A stretch of DNA of 58,308 nt from positions 1,599 through 59,906 of the forward strand of contig JAHEMG010000004.1 in assembly GCA_024643755.1 (NCBI GenBank), given 5' to 3'. The position numbers were made by a program, and so were the translations under genes. The notes beneath the pieces are model-generated. The model was not told the origin of the DNA. It searched no databases and saw nothing but the letters and a program-made list of their open reading frames with translations. Shown one piece after another: positions 47,706-55,096 of this stretch (positions are counted from its first letter, which is position 1; every line of letters starts with the position of its first letter). Source of the stretch: Flavobacteriales bacterium (GTDB taxonomy: Bacteria; Bacteroidota; Bacteroidia; NS11-12g; UBA955).

Positions 47706-49031
47706 TTAATAGTGACACTTAGAACATTCCAAACCACCATTCATGGCAGGAGTCAATTTAACCTTGCCATCAGCAGAGAAATACTTGCTCTTGCTTTTGT
47801 TTGATGCGATATCCTTCGCTGCTTTCTCGTGCAAAGCCTTGTAGTAGTTGTTGTTTGCAACATCCACCTGCGCATTGCGGTGACAGTCGATACACCAACC
47901 CATCTGCAATGAGCTGTGCTGCTGAACTACTTCCATCTTTTCGATGGCACCGTGACAGGTTTGACAAGTCTGCTTACCTACTTTCACGTGCTGTGAGTGG
48001 TTAAAATAAGCATGGTCTGGCAAGTTGTGGATTCTAACCCAACGAATAGGACGTGGATTCTTACCGTATTCTTCACCTGGCTTAGCTTCTGGATTGTAAT
48101 CCAATGCCGCGTAGATTTTCTTGATCTCTGGAGAAATCTCACCGTTGTATTTATCGGTCAATTGTACTCCCTTGTGACAATTCATACAAGTGTTCAACGC
48201 TGGAATAGATGCTTGCTTACTCTCCTCTACGGTTGAGTGGCAATATTTACAATCCAACTTCAAATCACCCGCGTGCAATTTGTGTGAGAAGGCGATGGGC
48301 TGCTTAGGCGCATATCCTTTTTGTACACCTACTTCGGTGATAGAATATCCAAAACCATAGTAGGCACCTAATCCACCCAAAATAACCGTGGTAAATACAG
48401 AAAGAACCACTGGGTTTTTCTTACCCCATTTGCCAGGAAGTACCTTTTCAAAGAAACCCTTCTTGGGAGCATTCATGGCAGCCAATTCTTCAGGATTCTT
48501 TTCAGCGGCAACACGCTTCAATGTGTTTTTAACACGTGCCAACACCAACAATACCGCACTGAAAATAGCCACCAAAATCAACAAGATGTATAGCGCAGTG
48601 CTATCATCCTTGGGTTGATCCGCTGTAGCTACCGCAACTGTTGCCTTCTTGGGCTCTGGTGCTGTTTTGATGTACTCAACGATGTCCAACACATTCGCAG
48701 GTGTCAAGTTCTCGAAGATGTTCATCGCGGCTCCACCGTACTCAGTGTACAATGCAATCGCATCAGGGTCCTTGGTTACCTTACGGAACTTTTCGTTGTT
48801 ACGTACCCATTGAACCAACCATTCTTCGGAACGACGGGTGTGAACGCCCCTCAGCGCAGGTCCTACAACCTTCTTGTCTAAAGCGTGACAACTTCCACAG
48901 TTGTTGGCTTCATACAGTTTCTTACCGTTTTCCGCATTGGGTTTGTCTTGAGCGTAAGAGGATACCGAAACAGCCATGAGGGCTGAAAGCATCCAAACTT
49001 TCATATTTCTAGCAATCATGTTTGGGAACAT
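47706..49031 (-). CDS. actA: Alternative complex III subunit ActA (multihaem cytochrome c)
   Basis: An approximately 441-aa exported cytochrome with six CxxCH motifs. One is in an N-terminal monohaem class I-like domain (CGSCH, with a possible Met ligand in AAMNIFENLTP). Five are in the C-terminal cytochrome c7/c3-like domain (CKYCH, CMNCH, CQTCH, CIDCH, CSKCH). A transmembrane helix near 150-165 (ALYILLILVAIFSAVLLVLA) separates them. The pentahaem part is the standard ActA; the extra domain would be a built-in electron carrier. Three in-frame ATGs (49031, 49019, 49004) are possible starts; MKVWMLSALMAVSV at 49004 gives the neatest signal peptide. Confidence 0.92.
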   Translation of the reverse strand: MFPNMIARNMKVWMLSALMAVSVSSYAQDKPNAENGKKLYEANNCGSCHALDKKVVGPALRGVHTRRSEEWLVQWVRNNEKFRKVTKDPDAIALYTEYGGAAMNIFENLTPANVLDIVEYIKTAPEPKKATVAVATADQPKDDSTALYILLILVAIFSAVLLVLARVKNTLKRVAAEKNPEELAAMNAPKKGFFEKVLPGKWGKKNPVVLSVFTTVILGGLGAYYGFGYSITEVGVQKGYAPKQPIAFSHKLHAGDLKLDCKYCHSTVEESKQASIPALNTCMNCHKGVQLTDKYNGEISPEIKKIYAALDYNPEAKPGEEYGKNPRPIRWVRIHNLPDHAYFNHSQHVKVGKQTCQTCHGAIEKMEVVQQHSSLQMGWCIDCHRNAQVDVANNNYYKALHEKAAKDIASNKSKSKYFSADGKVKLTPAMNGGLECSKCHY

Positions 49032-49048
49032 TGTCTTTTTTCGCGATG

Positions 49049-49056
49049 CAAATATA
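49049..49056 (-). promoter_or_regulatory. -7 element TATATTTG for the ACIII operon
   Basis: Exact TAnnTTTG match 17 nt before the first possible ActA ATG. The rest of the ~240-bp gap up to 49270 is AT-rich; I see no other gene and no convincing terminator for the lytic transglycosylase gene in it. Confidence 0.55.
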
Positions 49057-49270
49057 GATTATGGGCTCTCCCTTAAAAAATAAATTGTTAACAGAGTTTT
49101 CAATTTAAAATCAATCTAAACTAAATCTATAGAGACTTGAAATTCTGCCAATTAGAAAACCAAAATCAAGTTCGAATTGGGGATTTCCACATTGAAAATA
49201 GCCGATTGTACACCCCAACAAACACAAATCAAGACACACAAATGGGCTTTCTGAAGATTGCTGACAAAAA

Positions 49271-50200
49271 TCAGTCTGCGCGCAACCAATCCAAGTAGTT
49301 GATATAGCTCGCCAATGCCAACTGAGAGTAGTTTTGAGAGGAATTTCCGAAAGCCCCAGCTTGGGTTTTCCATAATTTCATGATCAACTCCTCCCCGCTT
49401 TTAACCTCACCCACCGCTGCCACTGCCTTACGCACGTTGCCAGCACCCGCATTGTACACGTGCATCACCAACAATTGAAACCACAATTGATCCAAATAGG
49501 GCTCCAATCCCACAGAAACCGCCATTCTTTGCGCATTGGGAATACAATAATCGCGCATCAACTTAGCTGCCGCCATGCTACTCAAAGCGAAATCATGTCG
49601 ATCATCCCTGGCACTGGTAATCACCAATCCATATTTCTTGGCCACAAACGGCATCAATTGATAATGACCTACCGCCCCACTTATGGATCTTGCCCTGGGG
49701 TTGTTTGGCGACTCAATCAACAGAATAAACTGCGCGTAAATGGGATTAACCCCTATTTCATTGAAAACCATTTTGGCATCATCCACCAACGGTCCAACCT
49801 TTTTAAAATCAAAAAACTCACGTTTTCCACGAACAAACTTGACCAGCTCACAGGTTTCATAACCAAAAGAATCTCGGTAACATTGTGCAGTTACTTCGAG
49901 TTTTGCATAATCCACCAATGAATCCAATCGCTTTGCGGAAATCACATCCATCATGTTTCGACTATCCTTGTGCACAACAATGCAAGAATCCTTTGTAAGC
50001 AAAATCACCTTTTGCCAGAATTGTATGGGTGGCTGCTTGCGAAAAAAATCAAGCTGCTCACTGGGCACGATGATACAATGAAATGAATCCTTGTCACCAC
50101 CTGCAGGTATTTTGGTCGCGTTCTGACATGAGGCCACCGACGTCATGCTAATAACCAATGCGAACAACAGTCCGCCAATATTGAATCTCACGTTTTCCAT
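49271..50200 (-). CDS. Lytic transglycosylase (SLT fold) lipoprotein
   Basis: A 309-aa lipoprotein (signal ending SVASC). The soluble lytic transglycosylase domain (about 165-290) shows the catalytic Glu in FILLIESPNN, the GAVGHYQLMPF block and the MHVYNAGAGNV block, all standard for the family. It cleaves peptidoglycan glycan strands in the periplasm. It follows the TPR gene by 13 nt on the same strand, with an AAAGGAGG sequence between them 7 nt before the ATG, a rare Shine-Dalgarno in this window. Confidence 0.9.
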   Translation of the reverse strand: MENVRFNIGGLLFALVISMTSVASCQNATKIPAGGDKDSFHCIIVPSEQLDFFRKQPPIQFWQKVILLTKDSCIVVHKDSRNMMDVISAKRLDSLVDYAKLEVTAQCYRDSFGYETCELVKFVRGKREFFDFKKVGPLVDDAKMVFNEIGVNPIYAQFILLIESPNNPRARSISGAVGHYQLMPFVAKKYGLVITSARDDRHDFALSSMAAAKLMRDYCIPNAQRMAVSVGLEPYLDQLWFQLLVMHVYNAGAGNVRKAVAAVGEVKSGEELIMKLWKTQAGAFGNSSQNYSQLALASYINYLDWLRAD

Positions 50201-50207
50201 CTACTCC

Positions 50208-50215
50208 CCTCCTTT
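50208..50215 (-). promoter_or_regulatory. Shine-Dalgarno AAAGGAGG before the lytic transglycosylase gene
   Basis: A perfect anti-SD complement, overlapping the TPR gene stop codon and 7 nt before the transglycosylase ATG. Most genes in this window have no such site. Confidence 0.55.
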
Positions 50216-51254
50216 ATTTTTGTGTGCAATGCGCATCCAACCATTTCTTGGCCGCCTTTTCTCCCAACTGATAACTTCTCTCCCAATCTACACAAGCAAG
50301 GCCCATCTTTCCTTGGTTATATCGCGCAATACCCCTACCCAAATAAGCATATGCAGGAGCACTGTTCTTGGCTTTGATCGACTTGCTCAACCACTCATCC
50401 GCCTCTACCCACTGTTCCTTCTGCAATAGACAATGTCCGTAGTCGGCCAACAAATCAGCGTCAGTAGGACTCGTTTTCAAAAGTTCCGCATACACAATCA
50501 TGGCTTCATCAATGCGATTCAGAAAAAAGAAGGCGTCTCCTTGGTATTTTTTTAGGTTGACGTTGGTGGGGTTCTTTTCTAACTCCGATGCGATGAGCGG
50601 CAAACATTGGCTGTATTGTTCTGACTGAAACAATGCAGTAATATATTGCTGCTTCACCCATTTACTGTCTGTATCCTTCGCATAAATTTCACCCACCATT
50701 TTGGCGTAAACCACCATCTGTTTTGAACGCTCGAAATGCTGTAGCTGCTGTTGTCCGTATTCTATAAAAAGTGCATCGCCAATTTTTGTGTACAACCAGT
50801 TCAAATCCGCTTTGAAGGTTTCATATTCAGATAACAACAGTGACAAATCCATGCGTTGGATATGCGCAAAAGTATCTTCAGGGGTCTCGCCCAAGTAACG
50901 GTTGATATCGCTAAAGGCAAATTGAAAATTCTCCGTTTCGCGGTAGGCGATATAGCGATACAAATACGTTTGAGTTCTATTGGGGTTTAATAAAATGGCT
51001 TTGTTGAAATCAACCACTGCAGATCCAAAATCACGCATGTGAACCCGCACCACACCACGCGTGAGCCAGGCGATATCTTCCTGAGGCCTCATATCTACCG
51101 CTTGATCCAAACTCACAATCGCAGTTTCATAATCGCCTTTTTCGTCGGACCGCATCCCAAACGACATCAACTGATCGAAGGAATATTGGGCCTGGCTATG
51201 GGCGATACACAGAAAAATGAAACAGAAAGTGATTAAGCGTTTGAGCATGGTCAT
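50214..51254 (-). CDS. Exported TPR-repeat protein
   Basis: A 346-aa protein with a signal peptide (LITFCFIFLCIAHSQAQ). Repeated TPR units cover most of it, for example EDIAWLTRGVVRVHMRDFGSA, AMIVYAELLKTSPTDADLLADYGH and AYAYLGRGIARYNQGKMGLACVDW. The last unit ends in a Cys and aromatic-rich Sel1-like turn. It is probably periplasmic; the partner is unknown. It is co-directional with the lytic transglycosylase gene 13 nt downstream, suggesting a shared cell-wall role, but this is only positional evidence. ATG at 51248 is an alternative start. Confidence 0.85.
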   Translation of the reverse strand: MTMLKRLITFCFIFLCIAHSQAQYSFDQLMSFGMRSDEKGDYETAIVSLDQAVDMRPQEDIAWLTRGVVRVHMRDFGSAVVDFNKAILLNPNRTQTYLYRYIAYRETENFQFAFSDINRYLGETPEDTFAHIQRMDLSLLLSEYETFKADLNWLYTKIGDALFIEYGQQQLQHFERSKQMVVYAKMVGEIYAKDTDSKWVKQQYITALFQSEQYSQCLPLIASELEKNPTNVNLKKYQGDAFFFLNRIDEAMIVYAELLKTSPTDADLLADYGHCLLQKEQWVEADEWLSKSIKAKNSAPAYAYLGRGIARYNQGKMGLACVDWERSYQLGEKAAKKWLDAHCTQK

Positions 51255-51346
51255 TCAATAGACAAAAATCCGACCAAAGTCTTCGAAGAAAAAATGGGGA
51301 TATCTACAATCTCTGAATTGTCTAATGAGAAGGACTCATTTCTAAT

Positions 51347-51354
51347 TACTTTTG
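51347..51354 (+). promoter_or_regulatory. -7 element TACTTTTG for the transporter gene
   Basis: Exact TAnnTTTG match 8 nt before ATG 51363. It lies inside the longer track ORF, which is evidence for the shorter start. Confidence 0.55.
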
Positions 51355-51362
51355 CGCATCAC

Positions 51363-52139
51363 ATGACAGCCAGCGTATCACAAAAGAAAAAGGAGCATTT
51401 ATTTTTGGTTCTAGGGATGTTTTTCCTCACCAATGCCATCGTGGCCGAGTTTATCGGTGCCAAAATCTTTTCTCTCGAAAAAACACTGGGGATAGCACCT
51501 GTTGGGATGCAACTATTTGGTGGCACGTTCAATTTCGACATGACGGCCGGGGTGATTTTATGGCCCATCGTTTTCGTTCTCACTGATTTGATCAACGAAT
51601 ATTTTGGCAAAAAAGGGGTTCAGAAATTGTCATGGATTGCCTCTGGATTATTGATTTATGCATTTGTGGCGGTTCGATTGGCCATGTCTTTGAAAGGGGC
51701 CGATTTTTGGATTGGCAGCGGCGCAAACCAAGGATTGCCCAACATGTCGGATTCCTACAACGCCGTATTCGGACAAGGCCTTATGATTATTTTGGGTTCT
51801 TTGGTGGCGTTTTTGGTGGGACAGATCGTTGATGCCACCATCTTCAGCAAACTCAAGGAAAAAACAGGGGATCGATACATTTGGCTGCGCGCAACAGGCA
51901 GCACGGTTGTGAGTCAGTTCATCGATAGCTACGTAGTGTTGGTCATTGCCTTTTATTTGGGTGGCAAATACGATTTGTTGTGGGTGTTGCAGGTTGGCAC
52001 ACTCAACTACATCTATAAAATTGGCATGGCGATTTTATTGCTACCCGTTTTGTATGGGGTACATCGCGTTATTGACAACTATTTGGGCGTTACGCAAATG
52101 CCAGCATCAGGCCAGACAGAATCATCACAATTCCAGTAA
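51363..52139 (+). CDS. Queuosine precursor transporter (VUT/YhhQ family)
   Basis: A 258-aa membrane protein with about six to seven helices of the YhhQ/VUT family, which imports queuosine precursors such as preQ0 or preQ1. Family blocks include NAIVAEFIGAKIF, LWPIVFVLTDLINEYFGKKGVQK, and the C-terminal LRATGSTVVSQFIDSYVVLVIAFYL. The track start at 51294 adds 23 residues unlike the family; MTASVSQKKKEH at 51363 fits and follows a -7 element. The last ~16 codons overlap the convergent membrane-protein gene, giving an unusual Gln/Ser-rich tail (QMPASGQTESSQFQ). Confidence 0.9.
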   Translation: MTASVSQKKKEHLFLVLGMFFLTNAIVAEFIGAKIFSLEKTLGIAPVGMQLFGGTFNFDMTAGVILWPIVFVLTDLINEYFGKKGVQKLSWIASGLLIYAFVAVRLAMSLKGADFWIGSGANQGLPNMSDSYNAVFGQGLMIILGSLVAFLVGQIVDATIFSKLKEKTGDRYIWLRATGSTVVSQFIDSYVVLVIAFYLGGKYDLLWVLQVGTLNYIYKIGMAILLLPVLYGVHRVIDNYLGVTQMPASGQTESSQFQ

Positions 52140-52722
52140 TTACGCCAGCATTGTGTTCTAGGCGATGCGAATTCCATCGCTCGAGGCCGTGAAAGCCAAT
52201 CCAAACTCCACCCATCATGCTCAACCAGGTGGTGAGTGAATAAACCACAACCAACGTGAGAATAACACCCCAACCAAAAGGTGCGAGGGTGAAAAAATAC
52301 GATTCTATTTCCATGCAGGGCGATAGAAATAAGGATATCAACACAATACCAAAAGCCCATTTGCCTTCTTTGTTGGCGGTTTTGTTTGGAAAGTGAAAAT
52401 GGTGATGGCGATGATGGCGGTAGAGGAACCACAACCCCAACAGGACCATGATGGTACCACCCACAGATTCAAAGTGCCAATGGGCAGCAGGGAATTCAAG
52501 TTGGTTAGAATTGGACATACCCCATAGGGTCAATTGGGCCAATATCAAACCAATGAGCACGGTGCCAGCGGCATGGGCGATGGCGGCTAGGCCGGTATAG
52601 CGAAGTGTTTGCGACTTACTCCAACCCATTTTCTTGGCCAATGCCAAAAAAGGCAACCAATGTCCAGGAATGAATCCATGAAGCACACTGATTACAAAGG
52701 CTGCGATGAGTTGTTCTATCAT
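52090..52722 (-). CDS. Membrane protein related to nickel/cobalt transporters (NiCoT/RcnA-like)
   Basis: A 210-aa protein with about six transmembrane helices. The first helix contains HGFIPGHW, placed like the H-x4-DH motif of NiCoT/RcnA transporters but with Pro-Gly instead of the Asp. A cytoplasmic or periplasmic loop at about residues 100-112 is histidine-rich (RHHRHHHFHF). A second block, SLFLSPCMEIESYFFTLAP, resembles the helix with conserved Ser-Pro-Cys in related uncharacterised proteins. Metal handling is likely but neither metal nor direction is known. The 3' end overlaps the transporter gene tail-to-tail by 50 nt. Confidence 0.7.
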   Translation of the reverse strand: MIEQLIAAFVISVLHGFIPGHWLPFLALAKKMGWSKSQTLRYTGLAAIAHAAGTVLIGLILAQLTLWGMSNSNQLEFPAAHWHFESVGGTIMVLLGLWFLYRHHRHHHFHFPNKTANKEGKWAFGIVLISLFLSPCMEIESYFFTLAPFGWGVILTLVVVYSLTTWLSMMGGVWIGFHGLERWNSHRLEHNAGVITGIVMILSGLMLAFA

Positions 52723-52727
52723 TGTTA

Positions 52728-52735
52728 CAAAGATA
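52728..52735 (-). promoter_or_regulatory. -7 element TATCTTTG for the NiCoT-like gene
   Basis: Exact TAnnTTTG match 5 nt before the ATG. The rpsA terminator occupies the stretch where a -33 element would lie, so rpsA termination and this promoter overlap. Confidence 0.5.
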
Positions 52736-52741
52736 ACGGCT

Positions 52742-52777
52742 TAAAAAAGAAAAGCCCCGCCGAAGCGAGGCTTTTCT
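52742..52777 (-). terminator. Intrinsic terminator of rpsA
   Basis: On the minus strand, AGAAAAGCC/GGCTTTTCT arms plus a U-G wobble and CGC/GCG pairs close on a TTCG tetraloop, followed by TTTTT. This is a textbook terminator about 15 nt after the rpsA stop codon. Confidence 0.92.
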
Positions 52778-52792
52778 GAATTCTCTTATGAA

Positions 52793-54928
52793 TTAGAGCG
52801 ATTTGGCTTCTTCGATCCATTTGCCCCACTGGTCGGCAGAGATTTTAGCATCTTCTGCAGTCATAGCGGCAATTTTCTCGTCGTTCAAACCTTTCAAATC
52901 TTCGATGCTGTTAACACCCAAAGCGATCATACGCTTTTCCATTGCTGGACCAACACCTGAAAGTGACTTCAAGGTTGCAGATGTAGTAGCAGCAGCGACA
53001 GTTTCAGCAGCAGCGGCAGCTTCAGCTTCAACCTTTTTGGCTTCTGCTTTGTCAGCTTTTGCTTTTGCATCTACTTTTTCAGCTTTCTCAAATTGAGCAC
53101 GCAAGGCAGTCAAAGCATCCAATTCACCAAACGTTGACTTCTCAGAAGTCTGGTTGATTTTCTTCACCACTTTGGTAGCGTTCTTACGCGCTTTGTCCTT
53201 GGCGTTGTTATCAGAATCTTTGCTTGCTCTTTCAGCACCTTTCCAAATGTTGGTGTGAGAAACGATGATGCGCTTGGCATCTTTTGAGAACTCGATAACT
53301 TCGAATTCCAATGTTTCGTCATCCGCCATTGTGGTGTTGTCGGCTTTCTTAATGTGGCGTGAAGGCGCGAACGCTTCAACACCGTACTGCATTTGAATGG
53401 TTGCACCTTTGTCGTTCACAGACATTACAGTACCCTCATGGATTGAACCAATTGAGAAGATGGTCTCAAATGTTTCCCATGGGTTTTCTTCCAACTGCTT
53501 ATGACCCAAACTCAAACGACGGTTTTCTTTGTCCACTTCCAAAACCACTACTTCCAACTTATCACCTTTCTTGGTGAATTCGCTAGGATGCTTGATTTTC
53601 TTGTTCCAGCTCAAGTCAGAAACGTGAACCAAACCATCAATTCCTTCTTCCAATTCCAAGAACAATCCATAAGACGTCAAGTTCTTCACAATACCTGTGT
53701 GCTTGCTGCCCAATGCATATTTGTTCTCGATTTCGATCCAAGGATCTTGGGTCAATTGCTTGATACCCAAAGACATTTTGTGCTCAGAACGATCCAATGA
53801 AAGCACCAACGCTTCTACATCGTCGCCCACTTTCAAGTATTCTGAAGGGTTGCGCAAGTGTGAACTCCAGCTCATTTCACTTACGTGAACCAAACCTTCA
53901 ACACCTGGCTTGATTTCGATGAATGCACCGTAATCAGCAACAGAAACAACCTTACCGCTTACTTTGGTACCTTCCAAAATATCTGCAGTCAAGTTATCCC
54001 ATGGGTGAGAAGTCAATTGCTTCAAGCCCAAAGAAATACGCTTCTTAGTATCATCGTAATCCAAGATTACAACCTGGATGCGATCATCCAACTTCAACAC
54101 CTCTTCAGGGTGGTTGATACGACCCCATGAAATATCAGTGATGTGCAACAAACCATCGATACCGCCCAAATCAACGAACACACCGAAAGAAGTCATGTTT
54201 TTCACAACACCTTCCAATACCTGTCCTTTTTCCAATTTAGACAAAATCACAGACTTCTGTGCTTCGATATCGTCTTCAATCAACGCTTTGTGTGATACAA
54301 CCACGTTCTTGTAGATTTCATTGATTTTAACAATTTTGAAATCCATGTTCTTACCTACGTACTGATCGTAGTCACGAACGGGCTTGGTATCAATTTGAGA
54401 TCCTGGCAAGAACGTATCAAAACTAAACACGTCAACCACCAATCCACCTTTGGTTCTTGAACGCACATAACCGGTAACGATTGCATCGTTGTTGTGTGCT
54501 TCAACAATTTTCTCCCAAGCAGTTTCTTGCAAAGCTTTCTTTCTGCTCAAGATCAATTGACCCATTTTGTCTTCAGCGATGTCTACGAATACTTCAACTT
54601 CATCGCCCAAAGCCAAGTTTGGCACATCACGGAATTCTGTACGTGGCACAAGACCATCACTCTTGAAACCGATGTTTACAACAACATCTTTTTCGTTCAT
54701 ACCTACTACGGTACCCTTAACAACTTGTTTTTCAACAACAGGTTGGAAAGTAGAGTTGTAAGCATCTTCAAGACGCTTGCGCTCGTCGTTAGAATAAGAC
54801 TCGAAGCCAGCTTCATCAGCGCCCCAGTCAAAATCGTCATGTGCTGCTGCTGCAGCTGTTTTGGTGTTTTTTGCCTTAGAAACTTCTACGGTTTCTTCAA
54901 TGGCTTGTTCGTTTTTTTCGTTTGTCAA
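52793..54928 (-). CDS. rpsA: Ribosomal protein S1 with C-terminal helix-hairpin-helix-like extension
   Basis: A 711-aa S1 protein. Six S1 RNA-binding repeats are visible, beginning at VVKGTVVGMNEKD, AIVTGYVRSRTKG, VLEGVVKNMTSFG, KVSGKVVSVADYG, HTGIVKNLTSYG and HEGTVMSVNDKG. After an Ala/Lys/Glu-rich linker (about 590-650) the last ~60 residues (LSGVGPAMEKRMIALGVNSI) look like a helix-hairpin-helix module. The N-terminal ~75 residues are acidic. No ATG occurs between the promoter and the first S1 domain; a TTG at 54928 with a perfect AAAGGAGG 9 nt upstream is the evident start, not the track ATG at 55057. Confidence 0.95.
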   Translation of the reverse strand: MTNEKNEQAIEETVEVSKAKNTKTAAAAAHDDFDWGADEAGFESYSNDERKRLEDAYNSTFQPVVEKQVVKGTVVGMNEKDVVVNIGFKSDGLVPRTEFRDVPNLALGDEVEVFVDIAEDKMGQLILSRKKALQETAWEKIVEAHNNDAIVTGYVRSRTKGGLVVDVFSFDTFLPGSQIDTKPVRDYDQYVGKNMDFKIVKINEIYKNVVVSHKALIEDDIEAQKSVILSKLEKGQVLEGVVKNMTSFGVFVDLGGIDGLLHITDISWGRINHPEEVLKLDDRIQVVILDYDDTKKRISLGLKQLTSHPWDNLTADILEGTKVSGKVVSVADYGAFIEIKPGVEGLVHVSEMSWSSHLRNPSEYLKVGDDVEALVLSLDRSEHKMSLGIKQLTQDPWIEIENKYALGSKHTGIVKNLTSYGLFLELEEGIDGLVHVSDLSWNKKIKHPSEFTKKGDKLEVVVLEVDKENRRLSLGHKQLEENPWETFETIFSIGSIHEGTVMSVNDKGATIQMQYGVEAFAPSRHIKKADNTTMADDETLEFEVIEFSKDAKRIIVSHTNIWKGAERASKDSDNNAKDKARKNATKVVKKINQTSEKSTFGELDALTALRAQFEKAEKVDAKAKADKAEAKKVEAEAAAAAETVAAATTSATLKSLSGVGPAMEKRMIALGVNSIEDLKGLNDEKIAAMTAEDAKISADQWGKWIEEAKSL

Positions 54929-54937
54929 GAAATAGTT

Positions 54938-54945
54938 CCTCCTTT
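54938..54945 (-). promoter_or_regulatory. Perfect Shine-Dalgarno AAAGGAGG of rpsA
   Basis: An 8-nt complement to the 16S rRNA tail, 9 nt before the TTG start. Other gene starts in the window almost all lack such a site. It defines the rpsA start and suggests special translational control. Confidence 0.85.
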
Positions 54946-54955
54946 GATCGAGCGG

Positions 54956-54963
54956 CAAAATTA
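54956..54963 (-). promoter_or_regulatory. -7 element TAATTTTG for rpsA
   Basis: Exact TAnnTTTG match 27 nt before the TTG start and 10 nt before the Shine-Dalgarno, leaving a leader of roughly 20-25 nt that contains little besides the ribosome-binding site. Confidence 0.55.
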
Positions 54964-55079
54964 ATGAAATAATGTTGATTATTCCGATAAAATGGCATAT
55001 TTTGTAATATTCGCAAATACTAATTGCATTCCTACCCCATTTTTTCACAATTCGCAAACATTCAATTCGAAAATTCTTG

Positions 55080-55087
55080 TAGGTTTG
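55080..55087 (+). promoter_or_regulatory. -7 element TAGGTTTG for the glycosyltransferase-TPR gene
   Basis: Exact TAnnTTTG match 9 nt before ATG 55097. It lies inside the longer track ORF and therefore supports the downstream start. Confidence 0.5.
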
Positions 55088-55096
55088 CCAATAGGT

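Noticed and set aside
54929-55057. 43-residue N-terminal extension of S1 in the ORF track
   Set aside because: It runs through the -7 element and Shine-Dalgarno and is unlike S1; the TTG at 54928 explains the gene better.
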